This document shows positions 5,136-5,823 of a stretch of DNA of 5,823 nucleotides, in pieces. Source of the stretch: Deltaproteobacteria bacterium (GTDB lineage Bacteria > Myxococcota > Myxococcia > Myxococcales > 40CM-4-68-19); NCBI GenBank assembly GCA_005879095.1, contig VBLM01000699.1, forward strand, positions 1-5,823, written 5' to 3'. Within the stretch, counting starts at the first letter, position 1, and every line of letters begins with the position of its first letter. A program made the translations under genes and the position numbers. The notes under the pieces are model-generated. The model did no database searches, was not told where the DNA came from, and was given only the letters and a program-made list of their open reading frames with translations.

Positions 5136-5823
5136 ATGAAGACGATCCGCTGGTTCCCTTTCGTGCTCGCCGGAGCGATCACCGCCTGCGGCGGTGGCCT
5201 GACCACCGACGACTACCGCGCCAACGCGCTGACGTTCGACAAGGTCGCCATCGCGCAGAATGATGCCGACACCGCCGCGCCCGCGATGCAGGCCGATTCC
5301 GCCAACCCCGGCGCCGAGCTCGTGGACGCGACGACTTGCCATCCGCACCTGTTCGAGCGGACCGGCGAGGTCATCGGCCGCGTCAACCGGCACTTTTTCA
5401 AGCTGGTGCGCCACATCGGCGATCTGATCGAGGACAACCCCAAGCTCTCCAGCGGCGGCAGCAAGACATGGGAGAACGTCAAGGGCGGCATCGACCGCAA
5501 GCTGACCGTCACCGCGACCACCAACGCCGACGGGTCGGTGACGTACGACTTCGAGCTCGACATCAAGAGCACCGGCGACTTCGTCAAGGTCGCGAGCGGC
5601 TCCTTGACGCACACCGGCCCGGCCGCCGCCGACGTGACCGACGCCGGCGCCGCCGTCCGCGTCGAAAACAAGGGCAGCGCCACCTTCGACTTCGACGCGC
5701 TCGCCAGCGTGGTCACGACCGAGAAGGCGCGCGGCCAGATCAGCGACGCGTTCGACAACGTCCGCGACCCGGCGCACGGCGTGAAGCGCTCGGCGAACAT
5801 CACGCTGACCAACTTCCTGCCCG
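5136..5823 (+). CDS. Putative lipoprotein of unknown function (3' partial)
   Basis: The frame is open from ATG 5136 to the window edge (229 complete codons), so the C-terminus is missing. The N-terminus MKTIRWFPFVLAGAITAC has basic residues, a short hydrophobic stretch and an ITAC lipobox, giving a lipidated Cys18. Gly at the next position, rather than Asp, is compatible with outer-membrane sorting. The next 40 residues look like a flexible, Ala/Asp-rich tether. Residues 66-100 (TTCHPHLF then a helix with GEVIGRVNRHFFKLVRHIGD) are probably helical. From about 120 the pattern alternates as in beta-strands (KLTVTATTNADGSVTYDFEL, then TGDFVKVASGSLTHTG). Only one further cysteine (68) is present. 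I do not recognise the family and propose no function beyond a surface or periplasm-facing lipoprotein. It is divergent from the amidase unit. Confidence 0.82.
   Translation, partial: MKTIRWFPFVLAGAITACGGGLTTDDYRANALTFDKVAIAQNDADTAAPAMQADSANPGAELVDATTCHPHLFERTGEVIGRVNRHFFKLVRHIGDLIEDNPKLSSGGSKTWENVKGGIDRKLTVTATTNADGSVTYDFELDIKSTGDFVKVASGSLTHTGPAAADVTDAGAAVRVENKGSATFDFDALASVVTTEKARGQISDAFDNVRDPAHGVKRSANITLTNFLP

Noticed and set aside
3742..5139. 465-codon open frame on the plus strand opposite the amidase gene
   Set aside because: Antisense shadow with Arg/His-rich low-information sequence; the minus strand carries a complete amidase signature.
5052..5812. Two minus-strand open frames (241 and 199 codons) opposite the lipoprotein gene
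   Set aside because: They oppose a frame with a strong SD, signal peptide and lipobox; their sequences are Val/Gly/Ala- or Ser-rich with no recognisable features.

Overview
The window is GC-rich, gene-dense bacterial DNA with strong GC bias at third codon positions, which produces long meaningless antisense frames. The gene set is chromosomal: a Gram-negative type citrate synthase, a phosphoglycolate phosphatase-like HAD enzyme, an amidase-signature hydrolase, a secreted SGNH esterase and a lipoprotein. The esterase ends in a Gly-Gly-Cys / hydrophobic / Arg-rich tail like MYXO-CTERM or GlyGly-CTERM sorting signals. Together these suggest a proteobacterium in the broad sense (Myxococcota/delta-like or a high-GC gamma/beta lineage). 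I cannot place it more precisely from sequence alone.

Layout. Positions 1-1145 (+) are the 3' part of an SGNH/GDSL hydrolase gene. Positions 1145-1804 are an unusual composite element lying between two convergent genes. A purine-rich tandem repeat and a two-stem hairpin on the left are mirrored by an inverted hairpin and a pyrimidine tract on the right. Between them, on the minus strand, is a 114-residue four-helix-bundle protein of the 23S rRNA intervening-sequence (S23/IVP) family. Its Shine-Dalgarno sequence and start codon are buried in a 29-bp inverted repeat. Positions 1808-5055 (-) are a compact run, amidase -> gph -> gltA, with a 13-nt overlap and a 24-nt gap, so probably one transcription unit. 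Positions 5056-5135 are a short divergent intergenic region with a 7-7-7 palindrome over the amidase start. From 5136 to the window end (+) runs the 5' part of a lipoprotein gene of unknown function.

How the parts relate. gltA and gph are central carbon metabolism (TCA entry and 2-phosphoglycolate salvage). The amidase has no obvious metabolic link beyond co-transcription. The outer genes encode exported proteins. The S23 element looks like an inserted cassette rather than part of either neighbouring pathway. It lies directly downstream of gltA on the same strand, where read-through transcription would reach it, and the hairpin over its start is placed to silence read-through translation.

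Most notable observations: (1) the S23 cassette bounded by inverted structured repeats whose stems differ by compensatory changes; (2) the hairpin masking its translation start; (3) a citrate synthase that appears to lack five residues immediately after its catalytic aspartate.
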